Shown: piece after piece, positions 31,468 through 41,800 of the stretch
How the letters are laid out: each line of letters starts with the position of its first letter
Numbering within the stretch: position 1 is the stretch's first letter
DNA from: CAYUZU01 sp964448675
Lineage (GTDB): Bacteria > Planctomycetota > Phycisphaerae > UBA1845 > Fen-1342
Reading direction: 5' to 3'
Assembly (NCBI GenBank): GCA_964448675.1
Contig: CAYUZU010000002.1
Location: 248,001-312,000 of the forward strand
Length of the DNA: 64,000 nucleotides
Notes under the pieces: model-generated
What the model was told of the DNA's origin: nothing
What the model saw: the letters and a program-made list of their open reading frames with translations, nothing else
Database searches by the model: none
Translations under genes and position numbers: made by a program

Positions 31468-34400
31468 CTACGCCAGGTATACGTCCAATCGCCGGCAGTC
31501 GCGTGCGCGAAGGAGCGCAGCCAGCTCGCCGCTGACCTCCGCCGCGCCGACCTCCTCACGCTGATCAATGAGATACCGCGTCGGCTTGACGGCACCCGGG
31601 CCAAAGGTGTCGCCGCGCGTTTCGTTGTGGTACACGAGCAGCGTCGCCCCCAGCAGGGCGCAGGCGAACGCGTTCCGCGGGACCTCCACCGTCGCGCCCT
31701 GCCATGTGATGGTCGTGGCCGCTTCGGTGAACCAGGCGCCTGGTAACGCCGGCTGTGGCGCGAAACAAAGCTGCCCCTCCACGAGCCGGAAGGGCCGCGG
31801 GCCCACCGTCAGCAACAGCCAGATGTGGATGAACTCGGCACTCGATCCGCTCAGCCGGGCGATGAAGCCGCGGCCGTGCGTGCCCGGGTCGGGATTGGCG
31901 GATGACCCGAGGAACGACGAGTTCTCCAGGATGCTGCGGCCGTAGCGCTGCGGGTCCATGAAGGGCACGAGCATCGTCGCGAGATCCGTGAAGAACTCGG
32001 CGTGCAGCCCCGCGCGGAGCAGCTCGAGCAGGTACTTGTACGACATGTGCAGCCAGATCGACTCGTTCTCGAACCAGCCACGGGTGAACGTGCGCGCCCG
32101 ACCGATCTGGTGCGGCCAGTCGCTCAGCGCTTCGTTCACCTTGTACATCTGCAGCTCGGCGTCGAAGAGATCGCTGCTGCGGACGCGCTCGTGCAGCCGG
32201 CGCGCCTCGACAGGCTGGTCGATCAACCGCAGCCAGTGCACCTGCCCCTCCAGGAACAACGGCAACGGACGTTGCGCGAAACGCGTCGGAAGCTGGGCCT
32301 TGCCGGCATTCGCGGTGGTGCCGTCCTGCGGCTCGTTCACGAAGTAGGTGTGCAGCAGACCCGCGTGCGGGTCGATGGCATCCGCGACGCTTTGCCGCGC
32401 CTGCCGTTCAATCGCGCCGAGCAGCTGCGTGAGCTGTGCCCCGGCGACGGTGCGCGCTGCGCCGCTCGGCTCGAAGCGAATCCGCCGCCGGTATTCCTCG
32501 CGGATCGCGGCACACCGTTCCCAGTCATGCTGCGGCAATGCCAGCACGGCCGCCGTCTCGGCCAGCAGGTCGGCCACCTCGGCAGGCACGGCCGTGTCGG
32601 GTACCCCGCCGGCGTGACGTTGCAGCCAGCCGGCCAGCCGCGCGATTTCCGCCGTCTCGCACATCGACGAGCCGAACAGCGCCGGCAGGCCGTTCATGGC
32701 GTCGTTCCACGCCGGCCGGCCGGCCTCCATCTCGACACCGCGGCCGTGCGCGTCGAGCGAGAGGATCTTGACCGCGAGCAGCGCGCAGAGCTTGCCGAAG
32801 ATTGTCGTCACGGGCAGCGGTGGTCCGGTGGGCGTCGTGTCGCACACGGCCTCGAGCTGCATCAGCCCCGCCGGCCGTCGCATGTACTTCTGAGCCCGCG
32901 GCCGCACGTATGCCCCCTCGTCGAACCAGCCCACCTGCGTTCGATGCAGCAGCTTCGCCACGCGATCGGGATAGACGGCGTCGAACTGCTCGAGCATGTC
33001 GACGATGTAGGTCCAGTGGTCGATCCAGTAGCCCCCCTCGTGTCCGTGCGCGCTGAGCCGGCACCGGCTCGACTTCAACACCGCGCGGAACCACGCGTCG
33101 TCATGACCGTCCACGCCGTGCCGCTGCGCCCACGCCAGGAGCTCGCCCGGGCGATAGGGGCGGCGCACCAGCGCGACGAATTCGGCCTGCGCGGCCGAAG
33201 TGCTGGTCGGGCAGCAGGCGCGCGCGTCGGCTTCGTCGGCCAGCAGCCAGCGGTAGCCTTCGACCGCCAGCGGATTGAAGCCGTCGGCCTGGAGCAGCTC
33301 GACGAACATCCGCAGCTCATGCTCGGCGACGTCCGCATAGAACCACCCGTCGCAGCGCCGGTTCTGACAGATGTCGCGGTAGTTGCCGGCGCCGCTGGAC
33401 AGCGGATTGGGCGGCAGGACGAAGTGGTTGTAATCGCGCTCGAGATCGCCGTGCCGCCGCGCGTACAGGTGAATACACGCCGCCCCGTCCGCAGATGGCA
33501 AGAGCAGTGGCACCCCCCCGCGCAGGACGTTGTCGAGGTAGTTCTGCCGGGCGTAGGCGTCGAAAACCGGCTGTGACGAGACCGTGAAGGCCGGCGCCGT
33601 GACGCCCCCGACAACGGCGCGCGACGCGGCACGCGCCGTCGCGATGGCCTCCGCGTCGGCGAGGCGGCCCAGGTAATCGGCCAGCATCCGTTCGTTCGGC
33701 GCATGACCAATGAGGGTGACCAGCTCGATGGTCTCGCGCGCCGCCAGTTCTGTCCGTATCGGGAGGAAGCCGCACGGCAGCCGGTTCTCCATGAGCTGGG
33801 CCGCGGGATCCCAGGTGCCTTCGTCGATGAAGCGCCGCGGGATCACCAGGTCGTTGCCGGCGCCGAAGACGACGCCGGGGTCGACGATCGGCGCGGGGTG
33901 CGTGACGCGGTCGCCCTGGCGCATCCAGCCCGCAAAGAAGTTGCCGCCGGTGACCGGCGTAACCTCGGCCTCGTCGTGCGCCACCACCTTGGCGGTGTAG
34001 AGGGCAGCCGACGGACTGGGGCGCCGCGCCTCGGCGTACGCTTCGCTGATGTGCCGCAGGGACTTGAGCCCCTGGTCCGTGAGTCCGGCCGGCACGATGA
34101 CCGGCAGCCCGTCGAGTAGCGCGAGCTCGCGCGCCGCGCTTGCGATGTTGCTGATCTCGACGATGCGTACGAGCGAGCCCACCACCTCGTTGACCGGCGA
34201 GAAATAGCGGACGCGCGTCGTCAGGCCGAAGGTGGCGTTGATCTCGTGCAGCTCGAGCAGGTCAGGCTCGATGACCATACAGCGGTTGACGTCATTGGGC
34301 CCGGTCGGCGGATCGCGAAACGGCTCGCAGTACGCGCCGCCGATCTTGCAGAACGTGCGGAAGCCCTGGATCCCCGCCAGCTGGTAGGCCCAGGTCGCCG

Positions 34401-34611
34401 GCAGGAACTCCATGATCGCGCGGTCCTTGCTTTCGACACCGCACGAGACGACCGCCTGCCCGCGATTGACGTACAAACACCATAGCGGCACGCCATCCGC
34501 ACCGGCGATGCCCGGCAGAAAACTACAGAAGGGGTTTGCCAGGTCGTAGTTTTCGATGCGATAGCCGCCGTCGGCGGCCAGTTGATAAGAGACTGCGCGT
34601 TGCTTACTCAT
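31468..34611 (-). CDS. GH94-clan glycoside phosphorylase (possibly beta-1,3-oligoglucan phosphorylase)
   Basis: 1,047 residues without a signal peptide, so cytoplasmic. The N-terminus (YRIENYDLANPFCSFLPGIAG) and central GNYRDICQNRRCDGWF and EGGYWIDHWTYIVDML match the long 'cellobiose phosphorylase' group related to GH94, GH149 and GH161, longer than the roughly 800 residues of classical cellobiose phosphorylase. Such enzymes split a beta-glucosidic bond with phosphate to give alpha-glucose-1-phosphate, saving one ATP. Next to GH16 and GH17 genes a beta-1,3-glucan substrate is the best guess, by inference. No PTS permease is nearby, so a non-phosphorylating importer is needed; the divergent GPH transporter fits. 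Confidence 0.85.
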   Translation of the reverse strand: MSKQRAVSYQLAADGGYRIENYDLANPFCSFLPGIAGADGVPLWCLYVNRGQAVVSCGVESKDRAIMEFLPATWAYQLAGIQGFRTFCKIGGAYCEPFRDPPTGPNDVNRCMVIEPDLLELHEINATFGLTTRVRYFSPVNEVVGSLVRIVEISNIASAARELALLDGLPVIVPAGLTDQGLKSLRHISEAYAEARRPSPSAALYTAKVVAHDEAEVTPVTGGNFFAGWMRQGDRVTHPAPIVDPGVVFGAGNDLVIPRRFIDEGTWDPAAQLMENRLPCGFLPIRTELAARETIELVTLIGHAPNERMLADYLGRLADAEAIATARAASRAVVGGVTAPAFTVSSQPVFDAYARQNYLDNVLRGGVPLLLPSADGAACIHLYARRHGDLERDYNHFVLPPNPLSSGAGNYRDICQNRRCDGWFYADVAEHELRMFVELLQADGFNPLAVEGYRWLLADEADARACCPTSTSAAQAEFVALVRRPYRPGELLAWAQRHGVDGHDDAWFRAVLKSSRCRLSAHGHEGGYWIDHWTYIVDMLEQFDAVYPDRVAKLLHRTQVGWFDEGAYVRPRAQKYMRRPAGLMQLEAVCDTTPTGPPLPVTTIFGKLCALLAVKILSLDAHGRGVEMEAGRPAWNDAMNGLPALFGSSMCETAEIARLAGWLQRHAGGVPDTAVPAEVADLLAETAAVLALPQHDWERCAAIREEYRRRIRFEPSGAARTVAGAQLTQLLGAIERQARQSVADAIDPHAGLLHTYFVNEPQDGTTANAGKAQLPTRFAQRPLPLFLEGQVHWLRLIDQPVEARRLHERVRSSDLFDAELQMYKVNEALSDWPHQIGRARTFTRGWFENESIWLHMSYKYLLELLRAGLHAEFFTDLATMLVPFMDPQRYGRSILENSSFLGSSANPDPGTHGRGFIARLSGSSAEFIHIWLLLTVGPRPFRLVEGQLCFAPQPALPGAWFTEAATTITWQGATVEVPRNAFACALLGATLLVYHNETRGDTFGPGAVKPTRYLIDQREEVGAAEVSGELAALLRARDCRRLDVYLA

Positions 34612-34715
34612 ATGACACGTATTCCATCCGAACGGCGGCATGTTCGGCCGCCACAACCCGAATCTTCGTCACGGTCGCGGGAATCTCCTCGTCGACGGGG
34701 CACCACGGGCGAAGC

Positions 34716-35762
34716 TCATGGCTGCATGGCCTGCTTCGGCGTCCGGTCGGAGAAGAACAGACCCCAGTGCTTCTCGACTTCGTTGGGGTGCTCTCCACCT
34801 TTCCACTTCTCGTCGAACGCCTCGAAATAGAAATTCGCGATGCGCTCCTGCGTCGTCCAGGCCGTAAACGCCTCGTAGTAGCGCTCCTGCTCCGCCTCGC
34901 CGGCCTTGCCGATGATCAGCCGTGCCTGCTCGCCCTGGTCGTGCTTCTGCGTGGCCCAGCCGGCCTCGCCGATCACCACCGTGTGCTGCGGATGCATGGC
35001 GGTGACGGCGTCATACTGGGCCCTGGTGAACGGCATCGCATTGTCCAGCGGCTGGCCGCACCACATCGGGTAGACATGCATCACGATGAAGTCGACCTCG
35101 TCGGCGAGAACCTTGCTCGCGGACTTGTCCCAGTAGGTGAAATCGTCGGCCACCGTCACCGGCACATCCACCGCCGCCCGCACCTGCCGCACGTAGCCGA
35201 TCAGGAGCTCCGTCGGCACACGGTGGGAACTCCAGGTCACCTGGGTCTCGTTGCCGACGCTCACGGCGATCACGATGTCCGGGTACTCGTTGGCCAGGCG
35301 GATCGCCGCGGCGACCTCGGCGCGGTTGGCGGCCACGTGTCCCGGGAACTCCTCGATCACCGCACCCTGCTCGTCGTAGCGGACCTCAACGTCAATCCAG
35401 GCCCCGACCATCACGCGCAGCGGCAGGCCCTCTTCGGCGATGACCTCCAATACCGGCGCGGCGGCGCGCGCCCCATACATGCGGAACAGGTTCCAGTGCT
35501 GGACGAGAATGTGCATGTCCTGCCGTATCTGTGCCCGGGTCGGGCCCGGCGGGCGCCCCGGGGCCTGCCCGTCACGGTATGGGCCGTACGAGATGCCGTT
35601 GCCGATCCAGCGGCCGTTCAGGTATGGCTTGAATGCGCGGGTGCCGGGCTCGTCCGCCGCGCGCCGGTCGGGCCGCGCGACCCGCGACCCGTGTCCCCAT
35701 GACGCGCAGCCCACGATACACACCACAGAGATCATCACTGACAGGCTCATGAAGCGTCGCAT
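34716..35762 (-). CDS. GH17-like beta-1,3-glucanase lipoprotein
   Basis: 348 residues. Lipoprotein signal with lipobox IVGC (C19). The (beta/alpha)8 domain carries acid/base E172 in VSVGNET and nucleophile E266 in VVIGEAGW, the paired GH17 motifs, with HVYPMWCG between them. GH17 enzymes cut beta-1,3- or beta-1,3-1,4-glucans, or transfer glucan chains. The anchored form should act at the cell surface or in the periplasm. ATG 35762 is preferred because GAGGA lies 7 bases upstream; two ATG codons 7 codons further up lack a ribosome site. A promoter at 36103-36131 gives a leader of over 300 bases. Confidence 0.88.
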   Translation of the reverse strand: MRRFMSLSVMISVVCIVGCASWGHGSRVARPDRRAADEPGTRAFKPYLNGRWIGNGISYGPYRDGQAPGRPPGPTRAQIRQDMHILVQHWNLFRMYGARAAAPVLEVIAEEGLPLRVMVGAWIDVEVRYDEQGAVIEEFPGHVAANRAEVAAAIRLANEYPDIVIAVSVGNETQVTWSSHRVPTELLIGYVRQVRAAVDVPVTVADDFTYWDKSASKVLADEVDFIVMHVYPMWCGQPLDNAMPFTRAQYDAVTAMHPQHTVVIGEAGWATQKHDQGEQARLIIGKAGEAEQERYYEAFTAWTTQERIANFYFEAFDEKWKGGEHPNEVEKHWGLFFSDRTPKQAMQP

Positions 35763-36102
35763 CGTTGTCCTCGTCGTCATCATCGTTTTCAGCGCCGGAA
35801 CCGCCGCCGGCGGCCGCGCTGCTGCTGGCGGAAAACCGGCGTCCGCGGGCCGGTCAACTCGTGCGGATTGACCTCTGGGCTGCGGTGCGCGCGTCACCCC
35901 CTGCACCACGCAGCGACCGCGCACGGCGTTCTCGTCTGCACGCACTCCACCATCCTGGGGTCGACACCAGAAGTACACCGCGTGTCGCGACAAGACTACA
36001 GTACACACGTCCGGACTGGTCTACGTGCGACGGCGCGCTCTCACGATCTGACCGGCCGTTCATGGTGCCGCCACGAGAAGCCATACGCTTGGGGCTGCTT
36101 CC

Positions 36103-36131
36103 AGTCTAGCACAAATCACATGCGCGCCCAA
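36103..36131 (-). promoter_or_regulatory. Candidate promoter for the GH17 gene
   Basis: On the minus strand TTGGGC (36131-36126), a 17-base spacer and TAGACT (36108-36103). The start would be near 36096. Confidence 0.5.
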
Positions 36132-36154
36132 CGCCTCACCTGTCCGCGCTCCGA

Positions 36155-36167
36155 TGTAACAGTTTCA
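36155..36167. promoter_or_regulatory. Candidate operator TGTAACAGTTTCA upstream of the GH17 gene
   Basis: A member of the shared 13-bp motif TGNAACWGTTTCR, centred about 30 bases above the -35 of the GH17 promoter, that is near -65. Confidence 0.55.
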
Positions 36168-36403
36168 TCCGCTGCCGGGAACGTCCGACTGGGCGCGCCC
36201 CCGCGCATGGCGCGTACTCAGCTTGCGCACCTGCATCGCGCCACCCACACTGCAGCGGTAGGAGACCACCTCTGCCAGGTCGTCCGGCCCGCCTCGTACG
36301 ACTGGCGGTCCGCGGTCTGGCAACACTGGCCATGACCGCCGGCGCATGCGTGCTCAGCGGCCTGACCCCGGCCGCCTGGCACCGCGCCCTGCACACAAGA
36401 AAG

Positions 36404-36443
36404 AGACTGCGCACCAGGCGCGGACGCGACCGGCGCGCAGTCT
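36404..36443 (-). terminator. Hairpin terminator after the PEP-CTERM gene (minus strand)
   Basis: AGACTGCGC (36404-36412) pairs with GCGCAGTCT (36435-36443) around a GC-rich 22-base loop that can pair further. On the minus strand CTTTCTT follows. It lies about 40 bases after the stop of the PEP-CTERM gene. Confidence 0.6.
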
Positions 36444-36482
36444 TCATGATCTTCCTTGTTGCCGGCCGTGCGGTGCCGCAGA

Positions 36483-37139
36483 CTAGCGCCGACGCACCAG
36501 CAGCACGCCCGCCATCGCGAGCAGCGTTAGCGTTGTCGGCTCCGGCGTAATCAGCACGTGGCCGAAGCTGTGGTCCGGGCTCGCGTTCGGGCCCTGCGTG
36601 TTGAAGCCGAACTGTGGAACGAGCCACGACTCGGACGGGATCTCCAGCGACAGGCTGAACGGCTGCCCGGTCACGAGCTCGGCCGTCGTCTCGGTCACGA
36701 CCGACCAGCCGTCGTTCGGATCCAGCACCTTGATGAAGGCGACCGACGCGTACGGGTCGACCAGCGTGTTCTCGACGACATCACCGCTGAAGTTGACGGT
36801 CTGCCCCAGGAGCGACGTGTCCTCCACGTAGAACGTGGCTTCCATCCACTTGGCACCCGAACCGTCATTCGGGTCAACCCAGTAGGGATCCGCCGGGTCG
36901 TACGTGTTGGTGTTCGGGCCGAGCTCCAGCTCGTTGCCGGTGAAGACCGCCGGCAGGTCCGCCGCGCCCCAGGCGCTCCCCCACAGGTAGCCGCCACCGT
37001 TCACGGGGAGCTCAAACACATTCATGTAGCCAACCCAGTTGTAGCCCGGGCTGACGGTGAAATCCACGGCCATGGCCGGTGCCGCGCATAGCGCGACCGC
37101 GGCCAGACCAGCCACAAACTTGCTTCGCTGAAATCTCAT
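36483..37139 (-). CDS. PEP-CTERM surface protein
   Basis: 218 residues. Signal peptide 1-24 (ALCAAPAMA), a beta-rich middle with several acidic DPxD-type turns (TYDPADPYWVDPNDGSG), and a C-terminal sorting signal: PEPTTLTLLAMAGVLLVRRR, that is PEP, a hydrophobic helix and an Arg run. Such proteins are cut by an exosortase and placed on the outer surface; no exosortase gene is in the window. The function of the body is unknown. GGAGGAG lies 6 bases before the ATG, and a 10-bp hairpin (37167-37190) stands just above it. The gene follows a GH16 gene on the same strand. Confidence 0.92.
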   Translation of the reverse strand: MRFQRSKFVAGLAAVALCAAPAMAVDFTVSPGYNWVGYMNVFELPVNGGGYLWGSAWGAADLPAVFTGNELELGPNTNTYDPADPYWVDPNDGSGAKWMEATFYVEDTSLLGQTVNFSGDVVENTLVDPYASVAFIKVLDPNDGWSVVTETTAELVTGQPFSLSLEIPSESWLVPQFGFNTQGPNASPDHSFGHVLITPEPTTLTLLAMAGVLLVRRR

Positions 37140-37166
37140 GCTCTACTCCTCCGGTCTCTTGCTTCG

Positions 37167-37190
37167 GTCGCTGATTCCACAATCAGCGAC
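37167..37190 (-). other. Perfect 10-bp hairpin in the leader of the PEP-CTERM gene
   Basis: GTCGCTGATT pairs with AATCAGCGAC around CCAC. There is no T-run on either strand, so it is more likely an mRNA-stability or processing element between the GH16 and PEP-CTERM genes than a terminator. Confidence 0.5.
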
Positions 37191-37244
37191 GACCAAACTC
37201 AAACCGCTTCACCGGCAGCGCCCGGGTCGTGTCGGGCACGCTCC

Positions 37245-38741
37245 TCATGGCCCGGTGAAGCTACGCTGCACCTCATACACATCCTGCAGGTCGGCATCGC
37301 CGTCGAGGTCGACGTCGGCCGCGCCGAAGGCCCCGGCGCCGCAGGCCGCGGGCGCTTCGTGGACATCCGGCCCACCCAGGCACTGCACCACGACGGCCGC
37401 ATCGATGAAATCCACGTCAAAGTCGTCATCCGCATCCGCCGCCGAATAGAACGCGAAGTAGCTCACGTTGTAACCGTCGGCGTCGGGTTCGTTGGCGAAG
37501 CGCAGCCGGTGCTCACCCGCGTCCAGCTCGACGCGCCGACACACGTGGCTCCACACCTGGAAACCGCCCGTCACCGGCACCTCCATCGGCCCCGTCAGGT
37601 CCTGCTCGTTCACGAGCAGGCGGAAACACCCGCCGGTGCTCTCCGACGCCACGCTGACACAAACGTCGAAGAGCCCGGCGTGTTTCACGTCAACGGTGTA
37701 GTCCAGCCACTCGCCCGGCTCGATCCAGCCCACGTTGCAGCCGCCGTGGCTCGCCGGCTCGATATCGACACGCTCGACGCGATAGGCGCCGCCATGATTC
37801 GCAGGGTCCGTATCGTAGTAGGCGACATGCTGCCCACCGCGGTCGAAATCCTCCGCTTCGAACCGCCCGGGGATCTGCGCCGGCGCACCATGAAACGGGC
37901 ACGTCGGGCACAGCTCGTAGACCCGCACGTAATCGACCTGCATTTCCTGTGGGAAGTACGTGTCGTCGTCCGGATCACCCGGCCAGTTGCCGCCCACGGC
38001 AACATTGAGCAGAAAGTGGAACTCCTGATCAAACGGGGCGTTCACGTTCGGCGACCCCGCGGTCCACCAGTCCGTGTTCCACGCCGTCTGGTAGTGCGTC
38101 CCGTCGAAGTACCAGCGGATCACGCCCGGCTCCCACTCGATCGCGTAGACGTGAAAGTCGTTGGCCAGGCTGAAGCCCGGGCTGATCTCCCCGCCAAAGG
38201 ACTGGTTGTGCGGCCACGGGTCGCCGAAGTGGATCGTCCCGTGCGCCGTCAGCGGCACCCCCACGGTCTCCAGGATGTCGATCTCGCCGCTGAGCGGCCA
38301 GCCGCCGTAGACATTGTCCGTCGGCATCATCCACAACGCCGGCCAGATGCCCTGGCCGCCGAGCGGCAGCCGAATGCGCGCCTCCATGCGGCCATAGAGG
38401 AAATCGGCCTTGTTCCGGGTACGGATACGCGCCGAGGTATAGCGGTGGCCCTGGTACCAGTCCTCCCGGGCAATGATCCGCAACAGGCCGGCGCTGACCG
38501 AGATGTTCTCCGGTCGGGACGTATACCACTGCAGCTCGTTGTTGCCCCAGCCGCACATGTTTGACCCGTACTGGCACCCGTCGCCGTGCATGTACTCCCA
38601 GTTGCCGAGATCGAGGCTGCTTCCTTCGAACTCGTCAGACCACACCAGGTGGCTTTCCGCCGCAGCCGGGGCAGTGGCCACCGCCAGGAACGCGATGCTC
38701 GCGAGCGCAAGCCGTTGCCGGAACAGTCGGGGCCGCCGCAT
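37245..38741 (-). CDS. Secreted GH16 beta-glucanase with CBM6 and dockerin-like tail
   Basis: 498 residues. Signal peptide 1-28 (TAPAAA-ES), a standard GH16 domain (30-285) with GEIDILETVG (E153, D155, E158) and ELQWYTSRPEN near residue 69, then a CBM6-type module (about 300-425: PGRFEAEDFDRGGQHVAYYD and WIEPGEWLDYTVDV), and a C-terminal stretch with calcium-loop-like DADDDFDVDFIDAAV and DVDLDGDADLQDVYEV. GH16 plus CBM6 is the classic laminarinase layout. ATG 38741 has GAGGA 6 bases upstream; an earlier in-frame ATG lacks a site and would lengthen the signal peptide. Confidence 0.93.
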   Translation of the reverse strand: MRRPRLFRQRLALASIAFLAVATAPAAAESHLVWSDEFEGSSLDLGNWEYMHGDGCQYGSNMCGWGNNELQWYTSRPENISVSAGLLRIIAREDWYQGHRYTSARIRTRNKADFLYGRMEARIRLPLGGQGIWPALWMMPTDNVYGGWPLSGEIDILETVGVPLTAHGTIHFGDPWPHNQSFGGEISPGFSLANDFHVYAIEWEPGVIRWYFDGTHYQTAWNTDWWTAGSPNVNAPFDQEFHFLLNVAVGGNWPGDPDDDTYFPQEMQVDYVRVYELCPTCPFHGAPAQIPGRFEAEDFDRGGQHVAYYDTDPANHGGAYRVERVDIEPASHGGCNVGWIEPGEWLDYTVDVKHAGLFDVCVSVASESTGGCFRLLVNEQDLTGPMEVPVTGGFQVWSHVCRRVELDAGEHRLRFANEPDADGYNVSYFAFYSAADADDDFDVDFIDAAVVVQCLGGPDVHEAPAACGAGAFGAADVDLDGDADLQDVYEVQRSFTGP

Positions 38742-38878
38742 GTATGTCCTCACATCTTGCATTGATTCACACCCGGCCGGCCGGCGCACGAACCAGGGCC
38801 GGCACGACGGGAATCCTCTCACGAACAAGCCGCAGGCCGCCCGCGCGCGGGCGACCCGCGGCCGAAACCCGGCGATAC

Positions 38879-41800
38879 CTACGGCAACACCACCGCGGGC
38901 GGTACATTGCTGAGCGCCTCGAGGAGAAGTTCGGCGTCAGCCGTGTCCGCGGCATCGTCGCCGTTCATATCGCCACACTCGCAACCGGCGCTGCCGAAGC
39001 AAGCCTGCACCATGGCGAGGTCGCGGAGGTCGAGCGACTCGTCCGCGTTGCAGTTCGGCACCACCGTGAGCACCACGTTGTCAATCGTCAGCTCGCCATC
39101 GTCGCCCCAGGCAGCGACCTCGTCGGCAAACGTCCCGGTCACCGTGAAGGCGTCGGGCGCCTGCACGAACAGCGTGCCACCAGTATACGTGATGTCATCC
39201 ACCACCACGTCGATGAGACCGCCCCACTGCGGCGTGGTGAAGTTGGTGATGGCCACGGTGATCGTGTACGTCTCCTGCAGGTAATCGAAACCGTCGGCAC
39301 AGTCGCCGGGGTCAGCACAGCCGATGAACGCATTCGACAGCGGCCCGCCGATCAACTGCCACGTGCCGTCCGCCTCGAGCTCAAACCCGATGAAGTCGGT
39401 CTCGTCATCCTCGATGCGCAGCACGACCACGCCATACGGCAGCGTCGAGCCCGCGGCATTCATCATGGCCGAGAGCGTAACATCGGTCAGCGCGGCCAGG
39501 CCGCCATCCGCGCCGGCACTCAGGTCCAGCGGGATATCGGTGAAGTAGAAGCCGCTCCACCATGTATTGCCGGTCTGGTCGATGAGCGTCCGCACGGCCT
39601 GGCTGCCGCCCACGCCGCAGTCGGCACAGGTCTGGATCTGGGCATCGATCGTACTGGCGCCATAGAGGCCGAAGAAGCAGCCTTCGTTGTCCAAGCCCGG
39701 ATCCCACTCGACATTCTGCGTGACCAGGTCGCCCGGCACACCGTCCTCGAAGTCCATCGTGACGTCGCCATTCGTCTGGCCCTCGAATTCGAGCGTAATC
39801 GTGTCGGCCGTGCTCAGCAGCCCGCCGACGGTCTCGAACGACGTGCTGCCATCCGCAACGAACTCGAAGCGGCCGATCTCCTCGCTGCTCGTGGCCGGCG
39901 TCAGGTAGAGGTTGTCGACCTCGAGGATGCCGCCCTGGGCCCACGTCGTGGGCAACGGCTTGTCCGGCTCGTCGACGAACGCAATCACCACGTTGTAGGA
40001 CGCATCGTTCGTGTCGAAGCCGTCGCCCGGCAACGCGGGATCCGCCGGCGGCAGTTCGACCGCCGTGTCCAGCGTGCCGCCGACCGACTGCCAGACGCCT
40101 TCACCGACGGCAGCAGCGTCCACCTGGAAGACCAGCCGGTCCTTCTCGGCGTCTTCGATCCGCAGCTCGTACCAGCCGAGCCCGCCCAGCAGCGGCGCGC
40201 GCCAGGCCCGGACGTCCGCACGCAGCTCGACCTGCGACAGATCGTTCGAGGCGAACGCCTGATCGCCGAAGTCGAATCCGGCGTACCACGTGGCGTCGAG
40301 ACCGAGGTTGAGCCCCTGCACCTGCAGCCGGATGAAGCCGGCAGGGTCGCCCGACACGTGCACGCCGGGTTCGGTGCCGAACGGGGAAACCGGGCCGTCG
40401 GTCCCCGCGAAGGCCGCCTCGCCCTCGATGCCCGAATCGAAGTTGTTGCTGAAGCCCGTGGTTTCGCCAAGCGTGGCATTCAGGATGTAGCAGTTGTTGG
40501 GGTCGCCGTTGCCGCAGTCGCCCACGGCGCCCGAGAAATCCTTGTCGAGTGCGCTCTGCAGCTCCGCCATTGCTTCGAGGCGCAACGCGTACGGCGCGAC
40601 CTTGTTCCCCTTCATGTCCGCCAGCAGCAGCAGCCGGCTCGGGTCCAGCACCTTGATCTCGTCCGGCTTGACGATCGGGATTTCCAGGCCATCCCAGAAT
40701 GTGCCGGTGTACCAGGTGCTGCCCGCCGTGTTCGTGTTGGACAGCAGCAGGTTGTCCACCTCGAGCGTGCCGCCGGTCCCCCAGGGGAAGTCGTCCGCGA
40801 AAGCCAGCACCACGTGATACTCCGACGCGTTGCGGTTGAATGCATCAACCGCCGGGTCGCCGTTCGGATCCGCTTCGACGAAATTGGTCAGCGCATCGCC
40901 AATCGTCTCCCACGCCCCGCTCGCAGCGGCAATCTCGTAGACCAGCCGATTGCCCGCCGGGTCTTCGACACGCAGCTGAACGCCGCCCAGGACCTCGTCG
41001 GGGCCATCCGCGGTCCCCTTCACGTCCACCGTCAGCGCATGCTGCGACAGATCAACCGACCCCGGCCCCGTCACCTTGATGGCCGCGTCGTCAAACCACA
41101 CCGCCCCATCCTCGCCGGCGGGCTGCTCGAAGTACAGCAGCACGCGGGCGGTTGCCGCGCCGGCCGGGGCCGTCCCACTCACTGCGGCGGAGATCCACGT
41201 GTCTTGCGGCATGTTCGGGTCGAGGCCGTCCAGTACGGGGAGAATCTCGGTCGCGACGATGTCTTCGCCGTCGCGCCACTCGATGCGCAGCTGCGCCTGG
41301 TTCTCCGTGCCCGCAATCGGGTCCCACGACGGGGCATACGCCCACGCCGAGAGCTGCCACACCTGGCCGGGCTGCACGTCGAATTCCTGGTACAGGCCCG
41401 AAGGCCCGGTAAAGGCCCCGTACAATTTCGCCGCGCCAGTACCGGTCCGCGGCGCGATCTCGATGGCGGGGTTGTTCATGTAGGCATTCGCGAACGCCGT
41501 CCAGCCGCCGCCGGTCTCGAACCCGTCGTTCTCGAGGTAGGCACTGCCGGGGAACGGACCGATGTCCCATTGCAGGCCGGCATACCAGCCGCCGCCGTTC
41601 AGCGATACGTCGTCGACGTCGAGCCGCGCGCCGTTCGTTCCCGCCAGGCCGCCGCCGATCACGCCCGCCGCACTCATCGATCCGTTGAGCACCGCGCCGC
41701 CGAACGTGCCACCGAACGCGAATTCGCCGGCGATCCCGTCGTCCCAGTTCGAGGTGGAATTGAACGTGTCGGGGCCGGCCCCACCGGCGAGGAACTCGCC

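Larger units (their letters stand above)
35763..36482. other. 720-base regulatory spacer upstream of the GH17 gene
   Basis: No gene was found. It holds, on the minus strand, a terminator for the PEP-CTERM gene (36404-36443), a candidate operator (36155-36167) and a promoter (36103-36131), then a leader of about 330 bases to the GH17 start. Confidence 0.6.
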
